From: Rhodospirillaceae bacterium SYSU D60007
GTDB lineage: Bacteria; Pseudomonadota; Alphaproteobacteria; Reyranellales; Reyranellaceae
DNA length: 64,000 nucleotides
Assembly: GCA_003574685.1 (NCBI GenBank)
Contig: QOCQ01000003.1
Coordinates: 124,001 to 188,000, forward strand
Direction of reading: 5' to 3'
The notes beneath the pieces are model-generated. The model was given only the letters and a program-made list of their open reading frames with translations, was not told the origin of the DNA and searched no databases. Both the position numbers and the translations under genes were made by a program. Numbering within the stretch: the stretch's first letter is position 1; each line of letters starts with the position of its first letter. Shown here piece after piece: positions 1-10,207 of this stretch.

Positions 1-227
1 AGACTCCCACCGTGCCGGAAGTCGAAGCCGCGCACGCGCACATCCGCACTGTGCTCGGCGGGCTGATGACCGGTGCAGACAACGTGCGCATCCTCTATGG
101 CGGTTCGATGAAACCGGCCAACGCCGCGGAGCTGCTGGCGATCGCGGATGTCGATGGTGGTCTCATCGGCGGCGCGAGTCTCAAAGCGGCAGATTTTCTG
201 GCCATCGCGAAAAGCGCGACGTCGTGA
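1..227 (+). CDS. tpiA: Triosephosphate isomerase, C-terminal fragment (cut by window edge)
   Basis: This is the last 75 or so codons of triosephosphate isomerase, the glycolytic enzyme that interconverts dihydroxyacetone phosphate and glyceraldehyde 3-phosphate. The visible part has the phosphate-gripping [13 protein letters not shown] segment and the closing GGLIGGASL strand of the TIM barrel, which are near-invariant in the family. The reading frame is open from the first bases, so the start and the catalytic Lys/His/Glu residues lie outside the window. The stop is TGA at 225-227. It precedes secG, as in many alphaproteobacteria. Confidence 0.95.
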   Translation, partial: TPTVPEVEAAHAHIRTVLGGLMTGADNVRILYGGSMKPANAAELLAIADVDGGLIGGASLKAADFLAIAKSATS

Positions 228-432
228 GTCACTCAAAAATCACGCCATCAGCTCACGCTCTGTTGCACATCTGCAACAGTTCTTGATCGCAGAGACAGAG
301 TCGAACCAAGTCGAACCAAAATATCGGCGAAATACCACGATGATGCTGGCATCGCGCCATCAAAGAGCCTAGAACGCGCGCAAACATGAACCGTAAGCCG
401 AGTGGTTTTCGGCGTGGTTCGAGGACCGTGTC
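228..432. other. Intergenic region between tpiA and secG with small dyad and tandem repeat
   Basis: This 205-bp gap holds no convincing gene. It contains a 6-bp-arm dyad, TGTTGC (261-266) and GCAACA (273-278), and a two-copy tandem 10-mer AGTCGAACCA at 299-308 and 309-318. Either could be regulatory for secG, but no clear -35/-10 pair was found. Several short open frames cross the gap and are judged chance frames. Confidence 0.4.
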
Positions 433-771
433 ATGTTGGCCATCCAGAATGTCGTGCTGGCGATCCACGTGCTGATTGCCGTCAGCCTGGTGATCGTCGT
501 GCTGCTGCAGCGGAGCGAAGGCGGCGGACTGGGCATGGGCCGTACCGACTCCTTCATGAGTACGCGCGGCCAGGCCAACCTGCTGACCCGCACCACGGCG
601 ATCCTGGCCGGGACCTTTTTTGCCACAAGCATCGTGCTTGCGATCCTTGCCGGCACGCACGGCAAGCCGGCCTCGATCATGGACCAGCGCAAGCCGCCGG
701 CCGGCCAGAGCACACCTGCCCCGGCGCCGAGCACGCCCGCACCCACCACGCCGGCGCCGCCCACGCGCTGA
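433..771 (+). CDS. secG: Preprotein translocase subunit SecG
   Basis: This is the small third subunit of the SecYEG channel in the inner membrane. The 112-residue protein has a first membrane segment (about residues 4-24), the conserved cytoplasmic loop LLQRSEGGGLG followed by MGRTDSF and the RTTAILAG segment, and a second membrane segment (about 56-75). The last 35 residues are a Pro/Ala/Thr-rich tail, common in alphaproteobacterial SecG. It lies between tpiA and pyrG, a frequent arrangement in this class. A strong hairpin follows its stop, so it probably ends its own transcript. Confidence 0.95.
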   Translation: MLAIQNVVLAIHVLIAVSLVIVVLLQRSEGGGLGMGRTDSFMSTRGQANLLTRTTAILAGTFFATSIVLAILAGTHGKPASIMDQRKPPAGQSTPAPAPSTPAPTTPAPPTR

Positions 772-788
772 GCAAATCTTTCCTGCAG

Positions 789-825
789 AAGGGCGAACGC
801 AGCGCTGCGTTCGCCCTTGTGTTTT
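789..825 (+). terminator. Rho-independent terminator after secG
   Basis: A perfect 30-base palindrome (789-818) has arms AAGGGCGAACGCAGC and its exact complement, with no unpaired centre. A short T-rich run (GTGTTTT) follows. It lies 17 bases beyond the secG stop and about 100 bases before pyrG. It should end secG transcription. Confidence 0.8.
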
Positions 826-868
826 GGGCAGCGGATCAGATACGGGGTGCGGCCGTTTTCCACAGTGA

Positions 869-2557
<1,689 letters not shown>

Positions 2558-2566
2558 CGGATTGCG

Positions 2567-3061
2567 CTAGGCGGGTGGCGCGCAGAGTTTCAGGTTGTGC
2601 TCGTGCCGGTCCAGCATCTCGCGCAGGAAGGCGGCCAGGTCTGCATCGGCGATGCGCGGCAGCTTCTCGCGGATCTCGCGTGCGACCCAGCTTTGCCCCT
2701 TGTCGAGAAAGCGAAGCCGGTCGGGCCAGGCGGCAATCGTCATGGCCTTGTCGAAGAACCGGCCGGTCGCGTGCGATGGCTCTGCACCCAGCCGCCTGAG
2801 ATGGTCGGTCAGACCGGCGCAGTATCGCGCCTCGTCGTCGCGGACGGCGCCCAGCGTCTCGGCCGTCACGCCGGCATCCGGGGCTGCCTCGTGGCACCAT
2901 CGCGCCAGCACGCGCGCGCCGGCGCGCTCGCTTTCCAGCAGGACGTTGAGGAAGGAAACGAGTTCGTCGCCCGCCAGCGGTGGCGGACGGAAATAGTCCT
3001 CGAACTCGCTGGCATAGCAGACGGGAGACGCCATCTCCGCAGGTTCATCGGGCGCCGTCAT
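2567..3061 (-). CDS. Ferritin-like DUF6306-type protein
   Basis: This 164-residue protein of unknown function resembles what I recall as the DUF6306 family. It looks all-helical, with spaced acidic/His motifs (LLESERAG, DDEARYC, DRHEHN) of the kind that bind a di-metal centre in ferritin-like four-helix bundles. The metal site is inferred. The ATG at 3061 was chosen because a GGAGGA ribosome site sits 7 bases upstream; a longer frame reaching back to 3241 would overlap kdsA and lacks such support. It is convergent with pyrG and divergent from kdsA, so it looks like cargo placed between two housekeeping genes. Confidence 0.75.
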   Translation of the reverse strand: MTAPDEPAEMASPVCYASEFEDYFRPPPLAGDELVSFLNVLLESERAGARVLARWCHEAAPDAGVTAETLGAVRDDEARYCAGLTDHLRRLGAEPSHATGRFFDKAMTIAAWPDRLRFLDKGQSWVAREIREKLPRIADADLAAFLREMLDRHEHNLKLCAPPA

Positions 3062-3125
3062 CGGGCAATCCTCCGGTTGCTCTATTAGATAGTAGCGAAC
3101 CGGCACGACGGCCAACCGCGACATC

Positions 3126-3154
3126 TTGGCAACGCCGCACAATGCGCCTATCAC
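3126..3154 (+). promoter_or_regulatory. Candidate sigma-70 promoter for kdsA
   Basis: TTGGCA (3126-3131), a 17-base spacer and TATCAC (3149-3154) fit a housekeeping promoter. The predicted start would be about 20 bases before the kdsA ATG. It lies in the divergent gap with the DUF6306-type gene. Confidence 0.45.
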
Positions 3155-3182
3155 CCATGCCCTACGCACGGAGCAGATCTGA

Positions 3183-4031
3183 ATGTCCAGCCAGCCGCAA
3201 CGCACCGTCCGGGTCGGTCCGGTGGAGATCGCCAACGACAAGCCGCTGGCGGTGATCGCGGGCCCCTGCGCTCTGGAGAGCCGCGCCCACGCGCTTGAGG
3301 TGAGTGCCGCGTTGAAGGAGATCGCGGCCGGGCTCGGCCTCGGGCTGATCTACAAGACGTCGTTCGACAAGGCCAACCGCACCTCGGCCAACAGCCCGCG
3401 TGGCCTCGGCATGGAGTTGGGCCTGCCCATCCTTGCCGAGGTGCGGGAGAGGACCGGCCTGCCAGTGCTGACGGACGTTCATGACGCCGCGCAGTGCAAG
3501 TCCGTGGGAGACGTGGTCGACGTGCTGCAGATCCCCGCCTTTTTGTCTCGACAGACGGACCTTCTGGTGGCGGCGGGCGAAACCGGCCGTGCCGTCAACG
3601 TCAAGAAAGGGCAGTTTCTGGCTCCCTGGGACATGAAGAACGTCGTGGCCAAGATCGCGTCCACAGGCAATCAGAACGTGCTGCAGTGCGAGCGCGGTGC
3701 CAGCTTCGGCTACAACACGCTGGTGAGCGATATGCGTGCCCTGCCGATCATGGCCGCCAACGGCTACCCCGTCGTGTTCGACGCAACGCATTCCGTCCAG
3801 CAGCCGGGCGGGCAGGGGTCTACATCGGGCGGCGAGCGGCAGTACGTTCCGGTGCTGGCGCGGGCGGCGGTGGCGGTCGGTGTGGCAGCCGTGTTCATTG
3901 AGACACATCCCGACCCGGACAAGGCGCCGTCGGATGGGCCGAACATGGTGCCGCTGCGGCAACTGCCTGCACTACTGGAAGAGCTGATGGCCTTCGACCG
4001 GCTCGCCAAGGCGCGGCCGGCCATGCGTTGA
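3183..4031 (+). CDS. kdsA: 3-deoxy-D-manno-octulosonate 8-phosphate synthase
   Basis: It condenses phosphoenolpyruvate with arabinose 5-phosphate to make KDO 8-phosphate for lipopolysaccharide. The 282-residue barrel has [13 protein letters not shown], the [14 protein letters not shown] substrate loop and [13 protein letters not shown]. The Cys in AGPCALES plus the Asp in PSDGPNM match the metal-dependent class (Aquifex-type) rather than the metal-independent E. coli type, which has Asn at the Cys position; this class assignment is from remembered family features. Its presence means the cell makes KDO. Confidence 0.97.
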   Translation: MSSQPQRTVRVGPVEIANDKPLAVIAGPCALESRAHALEVSAALKEIAAGLGLGLIYKTSFDKANRTSANSPRGLGMELGLPILAEVRERTGLPVLTDVHDAAQCKSVGDVVDVLQIPAFLSRQTDLLVAAGETGRAVNVKKGQFLAPWDMKNVVAKIASTGNQNVLQCERGASFGYNTLVSDMRALPIMAANGYPVVFDATHSVQQPGGQGSTSGGERQYVPVLARAAVAVGVAAVFIETHPDPDKAPSDGPNMVPLRQLPALLEELMAFDRLAKARPAMR

Positions 4032-4089
4032 CAGAAATGGGCGTTCGCTCGACAATTGCGACAAGGCCTTAATTTGCGGGGTATGGCAA

Positions 4090-4839
4090 ATGCGTGGGGG
4101 ATTGGGGCTCATCGCAATGATCTTGGCAGCCGGCGTGGCAATGGCCGGGCCGGCGACAGCCCAGATCGTCAAGGAAGACGATCCGGTATTCCTGCGTTTT
4201 CCCGACCTGCGGAAACGGTATTTCGAAAGCGGCGAGACCCAGATCGCGCAGCACAAGTTCATTGCGATGCCGATGCCCAAACAGTGCGTCTACTTCTATG
4301 TGGACGTGTACTCCCGGCCCAACATGAGCGACCGCGACACGCGCGAGGAGGCTTTGCGCACCTGCCGCAAGAACATGGAGAAATATGGTCCGCTGGGACA
4401 GAACTACAGCGTCCCCTGCGAATGCCGGATCGTGATCGGTCGCGACAAGTATCGGCTCGACCCGAACCTGCTGCCGACGATGGGCTATGCGCCGTTGTCC
4501 TTGTTCTACCGTGACGCTGCGGGCCGCCAGACGCAGCTTCACGGCTACACCGAATTCGCGCTGCGGCTGAGACCCGGCCAAAGCGGGTCGTTCCTGGTCT
4601 TCACGCCGGCGGGCAGCCAGGTGTGCACGGGCAACATCAGCATTCCGGGTGCCGTTTCTGGCAACTTCGACCTGAACTGTCCGGCAGCGCGCTTCTCGGC
4701 AGCCGGCACGCTGCAATACGTCGATGGGCAGCCGAAAAGCCACACCGTCGGACGCGGCACCACCCGCGGCGGCGGTGTGGCCAACGTGGTAATCGGGCTC
4801 CCGGCCGGCGCGGCAACGGCTCGCTACGGGAGTCCATAG
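4090..4839 (+). CDS. Secreted protein of unknown function
   Basis: I do not recognise this 249-residue protein. A typical Sec signal peptide (about residues 1-24, ending PATAQ) implies export. The mature part has several Cys (QCVYFYVD, RTCRKNM, PCECRI, QVCTGN, LNCPAAR) that could form disulfides, and a Gly-rich C-terminus. Two bases separate it from the next secreted-protein gene, so the pair is almost certainly one operon. Base composition matches the surroundings. Confidence 0.75.
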   Translation: MRGGLGLIAMILAAGVAMAGPATAQIVKEDDPVFLRFPDLRKRYFESGETQIAQHKFIAMPMPKQCVYFYVDVYSRPNMSDRDTREEALRTCRKNMEKYGPLGQNYSVPCECRIVIGRDKYRLDPNLLPTMGYAPLSLFYRDAAGRQTQLHGYTEFALRLRPGQSGSFLVFTPAGSQVCTGNISIPGAVSGNFDLNCPAARFSAAGTLQYVDGQPKSHTVGRGTTRGGGVANVVIGLPAGAATARYGSP

Positions 4840-4841
4840 TC

Positions 4842-6407
4842 ATGTATCGCCCGGTCGCCTGTACGGCGGTGATGGCGCTGCTTCTGGCGGCCAATGCCGG
4901 CGCTGCGCAAGCCCAGACGGCGCCCGAGCTCGAATGCGTCTGGAAGGGAACTTGTCCCAAGCCGGCGCCGCGGCCGAAGCCGCCCGCCGCGCAGCCGCGC
5001 CCGACGCCACCAAAAGATACCGTGGCGCCAAGGCCGGCACCGCCTGCACAACCGGCACCGACAGAGCCACCGCGGGATACGGCGACGACCCCGCCTCCTG
5101 TACCACCCAAGGATGACACGGCAGCACCTGCGCCCGCGCCGCCCACACCACCAGGACCGCCGCCGGTTTCCCCGGCGGTGACAGCGCGCCTTCAGGAGCT
5201 GTCACAGGGCGATCCGCAGGACGTGCTGCTGTTCTTCAACGAGACGTCTGACGCACCCAACGGCCTGCGCAATCCGCAGGGCCAGGTCACGTTCCGCGAC
5301 GGACGGGTTGCGCCCTGCGCGGCCCTGGGGTGGTCTGGCGGACCGGAAGTCAGCGCGGCAGTTCGGACCGTTCTCGAACGCCATGGCGCCACGCGGGTCG
5401 TGACCGATGTGTCCGCAACGTCGTGTCCGGAGGGCCGCCGCCCCTATGATGTCGTTGCGGTCGAGCGCCGGCTGTTTCAGGCACTGCCACCAGAGGCGGT
5501 GCGGAGCCTCGTGACCGACATCGCCGAGCGGCGGCTGACTCCGCTGACCACGGTTGCCGGAAGCGACATTACAGCCGCCCAGGAACGCTTGCGTCGGGAG
5601 CGCGAGATTGCCGCCGGCCTGCGCAACGGCACCTTGCAGGGCATGGGGCTTCTGCTGCTGGGTGGCAATGCGCGCCGCATCTGCGCGGTCGGCATTGGCG
5701 AGGAGGAGCATCCGGCCGTGACGGCCGCCATCGAGGGATGGCGGTCGGACCTGCCACAGTACCTGAAAGCCGGCAGCAGCGTGGCGAGTTACGACACGTC
5801 GGCAGTCCTAGCCGCCGTCCGCCGCGGCGAATGCGCGGCGATCTTTGGCCAGTCCTCGCTCCTGCGGGAGGTGGAGGCACGGCTTCGCGCTGACGGTGTT
5901 CCGGTCATGCCGGCGCCTGTCTGGCTGACGCCACCGCAATGGGAGGCGCTGCTGGACCGCGCTGGCGTGCCGCGCACGACGGCAGACCGGCGCCGCCTGT
6001 TGGCTTCGAAGGTCAATCCGCTGGGCGAGCGGCTGATTGCCGAGCTTCAGGCCTATATCGCAAGCGATGGCAAGTCCGAGCCCGTCGGCAGTCAGTTCCG
6101 TGCCTTTGCCGACTGGTACGGTCAGCTCAGGACGGCGGGCTGGACTCCCGCCGTTGAGAGCTTCGCGATCGATGACTATGGCGATGCGAGCTGGTCGGGT
6201 GGCAGCCTGCCAACGGTCAGCGTGATCGTCTATTTCGCGCTGACCACGCAGGCTTCATCGACGCCCGGGCGCAACTGCATGGTGTTCATGTGGCTCGACG
6301 ATGCGTCGGCCGGCGCCCGGCGCGACTCCACGGCATTCAGTTGCGATGCGGTGACGGAGATCGAGCGCTGGAAACGGCAGCGCGCCATGAAGAGCAAGTG
6401 GAGCTGA
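4842..6407 (+). CDS. Secreted proline-rich protein of unknown function
   Basis: I do not recognise this 521-residue product. It has a signal peptide (about 1-25, ending AAQAQ), then a roughly 75-residue Pro/Ala/Lys/Thr linker that could span periplasm or peptidoglycan, then a globular part of about 400 residues. Around residues 320-365 the pattern RRGECAAIFGQ followed by LLREVEARLRADGVPV is vaguely like a periplasmic sensing/binding fold, but this is not firm. ATG 4842 starts the signal peptide; the frame open from 4623 runs inside the preceding gene and is ignored. It ends 9 bases from the convergent hydratase operon. Confidence 0.75.
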   Translation: MYRPVACTAVMALLLAANAGAAQAQTAPELECVWKGTCPKPAPRPKPPAAQPRPTPPKDTVAPRPAPPAQPAPTEPPRDTATTPPPVPPKDDTAAPAPAPPTPPGPPPVSPAVTARLQELSQGDPQDVLLFFNETSDAPNGLRNPQGQVTFRDGRVAPCAALGWSGGPEVSAAVRTVLERHGATRVVTDVSATSCPEGRRPYDVVAVERRLFQALPPEAVRSLVTDIAERRLTPLTTVAGSDITAAQERLRREREIAAGLRNGTLQGMGLLLLGGNARRICAVGIGEEEHPAVTAAIEGWRSDLPQYLKAGSSVASYDTSAVLAAVRRGECAAIFGQSSLLREVEARLRADGVPVMPAPVWLTPPQWEALLDRAGVPRTTADRRRLLASKVNPLGERLIAELQAYIASDGKSEPVGSQFRAFADWYGQLRTAGWTPAVESFAIDDYGDASWSGGSLPTVSVIVYFALTTQASSTPGRNCMVFMWLDDASAGARRDSTAFSCDAVTEIERWKRQRAMKSKWS

Positions 6408-6416
6408 GGCAGCCCT

Positions 6417-7094
6417 TCACGTCACGCTGTCGGGCGCTTTGGCCTGGGTCACGCCGATCATGGCGTCCCGCGTGACCAGCGCGGCCAATCGCTCCTCGCT
6501 CCAGCCTTCGGTCCCCGCAGGCCTCATCGGCAAGACGAGGTAGCGCATGTCTGCGGTCGAATCGTGGACCCGTACCGCCATGTCGTCTGGCAGTTCGGTG
6601 CCGAACTCGCGCAATACGGCGCGCGGCTCGCGTACCGCACGACTGCGATAGGCACGGCTCTTGTACCAATCCGGCGGTATGCCCAGGACCATCCGCGGAT
6701 AGCAGGAGCAGAGCGTGCAGACGACCATGTTGTGGGTGTCAGGCGTGTTCTCGACAACGATCAGGCGTGTTGACTGGTCGAAGGTGATGCCGGCCTCCTG
6801 GCAAGCGGCCGTACCGTCGGCCAGCAGGCGCACCTTGAAGGCCGGATCAGTCCATGCCTTGGCCACGACCCTGGCGCCAAGGTGCGGACCGCGCGCATCC
6901 ATGCGCTCCACCGCTCCCCGGATCTCGTCGGCCGTCAGGTGCCCCTTTTCGATCAGCAACTCCCGGACCGCAATTTCCAGGCGGCGGCAATAAGTGAGGG
7001 TGTCGTCCGCGTCCGGCCGGTGCGGATGGTGGTCCGCGCCGCCATGCACGTGCGGATGATCGTGATGATGCTCGTGTACCTCGTCGTGCGGCAT
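6417..7094 (-). CDS. Nitrile hydratase alpha-type subunit (thiocyanate hydrolase gamma-like), His-rich N-terminus
   Basis: This is the catalytic metal-binding subunit of a nitrile hydratase-family enzyme. The claw motif is C126-T-L-C129-S-C131, the Thr variant linked with cobalt (iron enzymes usually have Ser). It is followed by [21 protein letters not shown], the classic alpha-subunit helix. Residues 1-27 are unusual: 11 of the first 25 are His, suggesting metal capture or storage. ATG 7094 is 14 bases past the preceding stop, so all three genes form one operon. No activator or P-loop metallochaperone gene lies in the window. Substrate (nitrile, thiocyanate or other) cannot be told from sequence. 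Length is 225 residues. Confidence 0.88.
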   Translation of the reverse strand: MPHDEVHEHHHDHPHVHGGADHHPHRPDADDTLTYCRRLEIAVRELLIEKGHLTADEIRGAVERMDARGPHLGARVVAKAWTDPAFKVRLLADGTAACQEAGITFDQSTRLIVVENTPDTHNMVVCTLCSCYPRMVLGIPPDWYKSRAYRSRAVREPRAVLREFGTELPDDMAVRVHDSTADMRYLVLPMRPAGTEGWSEERLAALVTRDAMIGVTQAKAPDSVT

Positions 7095-7108
7095 GGCACT
7101 TTTCTCCG

Positions 7109-7393
7109 TCAGCGAGCCGCATCGAGCCAGTGCTCGTAGAGCTCGATATCGATTGTGTCCCCGGCTGGTCCTGCGTAGTCCGGCCAGACGTGCTTCTGTT
7201 CGAACCGCACGCGGTACAGCATGCGCTTCGGTTCGCCGCTGCGCCCGTAAGCCAGCTCTTCGGGATTGCGGAACTCGCCGCACAGGCGCTCGACGACGCC
7301 GTGCTTGCCGCGGATGTACCACGGGGTCCGCAGGTGTCCGGGCGGATTGCCGCGCCTGACGATCACCTGCTCGCCGGCAGCGAAGCGGGCCAT
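7109..7393 (-). CDS. Nitrile hydratase beta subunit, C-terminal-half protein
   Basis: This 94-residue protein matches only the C-terminal SH3-like domain of nitrile hydratase beta: FAAGEQVIVRRGNPPGHLRTP, then YIRGKHGVVERLCG, and YRVRFEQKHVWPDYAG near the end. In ordinary nitrile hydratases it is fused to the N-terminal half; here it is a separate gene. Its ATG overlaps the stop of the preceding gene by one base (TGATG), a layout that couples translation. Separate beta halves are known from thiocyanate hydrolase and toyocamycin nitrile hydratase, so this is likely a genuine three-subunit enzyme. Confidence 0.85.
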   Translation of the reverse strand: MARFAAGEQVIVRRGNPPGHLRTPWYIRGKHGVVERLCGEFRNPEELAYGRSGEPKRMLYRVRFEQKHVWPDYAGPAGDTIDIELYEHWLDAAR

Positions 7394-7713
7394 CAGCCCT
7401 TCTCCCCGGCTGTTTCCGGCGGCCGCTGCTCGATATCCGCGAGCTTGCCGCGAACCTCCTCGATGGAAATGATCCCGCGATGGATGAGCGCGTTGCAGAT
7501 CGAGGTGATCCAGCGCTCGTAGTAGCTCATCCGGTCGTAGGCATCCGGCGGCAGCGCCTCGATGCCCTTGCGCAACTCGTCGACAGTGAACATGCGCTTG
7601 CTGGAGCACAACACCATCAGCGCATCGACCCGCTTTTCCCAAAGCTGGTAGTCATGCTCCGCCGGGACGACGGGGCCGGCGGGGAGGCCCCCCATGTCAT
7701 GATGTCCGCGCAT
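7393..7713 (-). CDS. Nitrile hydratase beta subunit, N-terminal-half protein
   Basis: This 106-residue protein is the first gene of the hydratase operon. It begins MRGHHDMGGLPAGPV, matching the HDMGG start of nitrile hydratase beta, and continues with DAYDRMSYYERWITSICNAL and IISIEEVRGKL, the helical arm that wraps the alpha subunit. It stops before the SH3-like domain, which is the next gene. The related activator (P14K) family lacks HDMGG, so a beta half is preferred. No frameshift is needed: the stop and next ATG are neatly overlapped, so the split looks selected rather than decayed. Confidence 0.85.
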   Translation of the reverse strand: MRGHHDMGGLPAGPVVPAEHDYQLWEKRVDALMVLCSSKRMFTVDELRKGIEALPPDAYDRMSYYERWITSICNALIHRGIISIEEVRGKLADIEQRPPETAGEKG

Positions 7714-7745
7714 TCACCGCACCTTTCATGAGGCGTGGAATCTAG

Positions 7746-9137
<1,392 letters not shown>

Positions 9138-9146
9138 GAGGACGGC

Positions 9147-9656
9147 TCAGCGCTTCGGTTTGTCCTTGTGTACATGCGAGTGTCCGTGCTCATGCGGATG
9201 CGGATGGGTCGGATCGACCCAGTAGACCGTTTCGGGCTTTTCGACCGGCGTGATGTCGAGGTTGATGGCGATGGCTTCGTTGTCGCTGCGGACCAGCACG
9301 CATTCCAGCGGCTCGCTGTCGCTGGCGTTGATTTCCTGGTGCGGCACGTAGGGCGGCACATAGATGAAGTCCCCGGGTCCCGCTTCGGCGATGAACTCCA
9401 GCTTCTCGCCCCAGCGCATGCGGGCGCGACCCTTCACCACGTAGATGACGCTTTCCAGATGGCCGTGGTGATGCGCCCCGGTTTTCGCCTTGGCATGGAT
9501 TGTCACGGTACCTGCCCAGATCTTCTGGGCGCCCACCCGTGCGAAGTTGATGGCGGCGGCGCGGTTCATGCCGGGCGTCTGGGCCGTGTTGGTGTCGAGC
9601 GTGTGGGCCGGGATCACCCGCACGCCGTCATTGCGCCAGTCGGTCCGCTCGCTCAT
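9147..9656 (-). CDS. Cupin-domain protein with His-rich tail
   Basis: This is a 169-residue single-domain cupin. Motif 1 (GAHHHGHLESVIYVVKGRARM) and motif 2 (PGDFIYVPPYVPHQEIN) supply the His/Glu metal ligands of the beta-barrel. The reaction is unknown; such proteins include small dioxygenases, isomerases and regulators. The C-terminus has 7 His in 14 residues before a Lys-rich end, echoing the His-rich arm of the hydratase alpha subunit across eno. ATG 9656 follows the usual N-terminus (SERTDWRNDGVRV). The gene is convergent with eno and sits between eno and ftsB, which are often adjacent in relatives. Confidence 0.85.
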   Translation of the reverse strand: MSERTDWRNDGVRVIPAHTLDTNTAQTPGMNRAAAINFARVGAQKIWAGTVTIHAKAKTGAHHHGHLESVIYVVKGRARMRWGEKLEFIAEAGPGDFIYVPPYVPHQEINASDSEPLECVLVRSDNEAIAINLDITPVEKPETVYWVDPTHPHPHEHGHSHVHKDKPKR

Positions 9657-9750
9657 GGGATGCGCTCCACGTGTATTGAGGTCTTCTGCATTGCACCATA
9701 GTCCCCTGTTGATCCGCCGGCCACCCCTCCCGATCGACTGAAAAGAGGGC

Positions 9751-9764
9751 CGTAAGGCCTTACG
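9751..9764. promoter_or_regulatory. Perfect 14-bp palindrome upstream of ftsB
   Basis: CGTAAGGCCTTACG is self-complementary without mismatch. It sits in the divergent gap between the cupin gene and ftsB, 50 bases before the ftsB ATG and just ahead of a candidate promoter, a fitting place for an operator. No regulator is identified. Confidence 0.35.
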
Positions 9765-9778
9765 TCGCCTCAAGTTTC

Positions 9779-9807
9779 TTGCTGTCGGGAGCGATTCTGC
9801 CTATTGT
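9779..9807 (+). promoter_or_regulatory. Candidate promoter for ftsB
   Basis: TTGCTG (9779-9784), a 17-base spacer and TATTGT (9802-9807) resemble a sigma-70 promoter. Transcription would begin about 7 bases on, at or next to the ftsB ATG at 9814, so the message could be leaderless or nearly so. Confidence 0.4.
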
Positions 9808-9813
9808 TTCGCG

Positions 9814-10110
9814 ATGTTCCGTTTCCGGACCTTGCTGGCGCCAGTCGCCTTTGCCGTGGTGTTCGCCTATTTCGGCTATCACCTGATGAACGGCGATCGT
9901 GGCGTGCTGGCGCTGCTGCAGCTCCGGAAAGAAGTGGCCCGTGCCGAGGCGACCCTGGCGGAGACGAAGGCAACGCGCGACATCTGGGAACGGCGGGTGG
10001 GCGTGTTGCGCAACGAAAGCCTCGACCCCGACATGATCGAGGAACGTGCACGGGCCATGCTGCACGTCGCCTGGCCTGACGACATCATCGTGTTCACGCC
10101 CACGCGTTGA
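9814..10110 (+). CDS. ftsB: FtsB/DivIC-type septum formation protein
   Basis: This small bitopic division protein forms the FtsQLB-type subcomplex that licenses septal peptidoglycan synthesis. The 98 residues comprise an N-terminal membrane anchor (about 8-25), a coiled coil (about 35-65: LLQLRKEVARAEATLAETKA) and a short periplasmic end with the family's ERARAMLHVAWPDDIIVF pattern. It lies downstream of eno and upstream of pdhA, the conserved neighbourhood, although a cupin and a TRAP transporter have been inserted around it. Confidence 0.88.
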   Translation: MFRFRTLLAPVAFAVVFAYFGYHLMNGDRGVLALLQLRKEVARAEATLAETKATRDIWERRVGVLRNESLDPDMIEERARAMLHVAWPDDIIVFTPTR

Positions 10111-10126
10111 TATCAGGCGCAATGCG

Positions 10127-10156
10127 TTGCGGTGTTGCGGCAGGTCTGTATATACG
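10127..10156 (+). promoter_or_regulatory. Candidate promoter for the TAXI-TRAP transporter genes
   Basis: TTGCGG (10127-10132) is followed after 16 bases by TATATA (10149-10154), or after 18 by TATACG. The solute-binding protein gene starts 50 bases downstream. Confidence 0.4.
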
Positions 10157-10207
10157 CTCCCCTGCAAGTAACCACACCGGGCCGGAGGCCCATTCGGAGG
10201 AACAGGA

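Noticed and set aside
3062-3241. Upstream extension of the DUF6306-type gene overlapping kdsA
   Set aside because: The extra residues do not look conserved, and a strong ribosome site marks the ATG at 3061.
7109-7713. Frameshifted (broken) nitrile hydratase beta gene
   Set aside because: The stop and start overlap cleanly as TGATG, both halves have sensible ends, and separate halves are known in the family, so decay is less likely than a true split.
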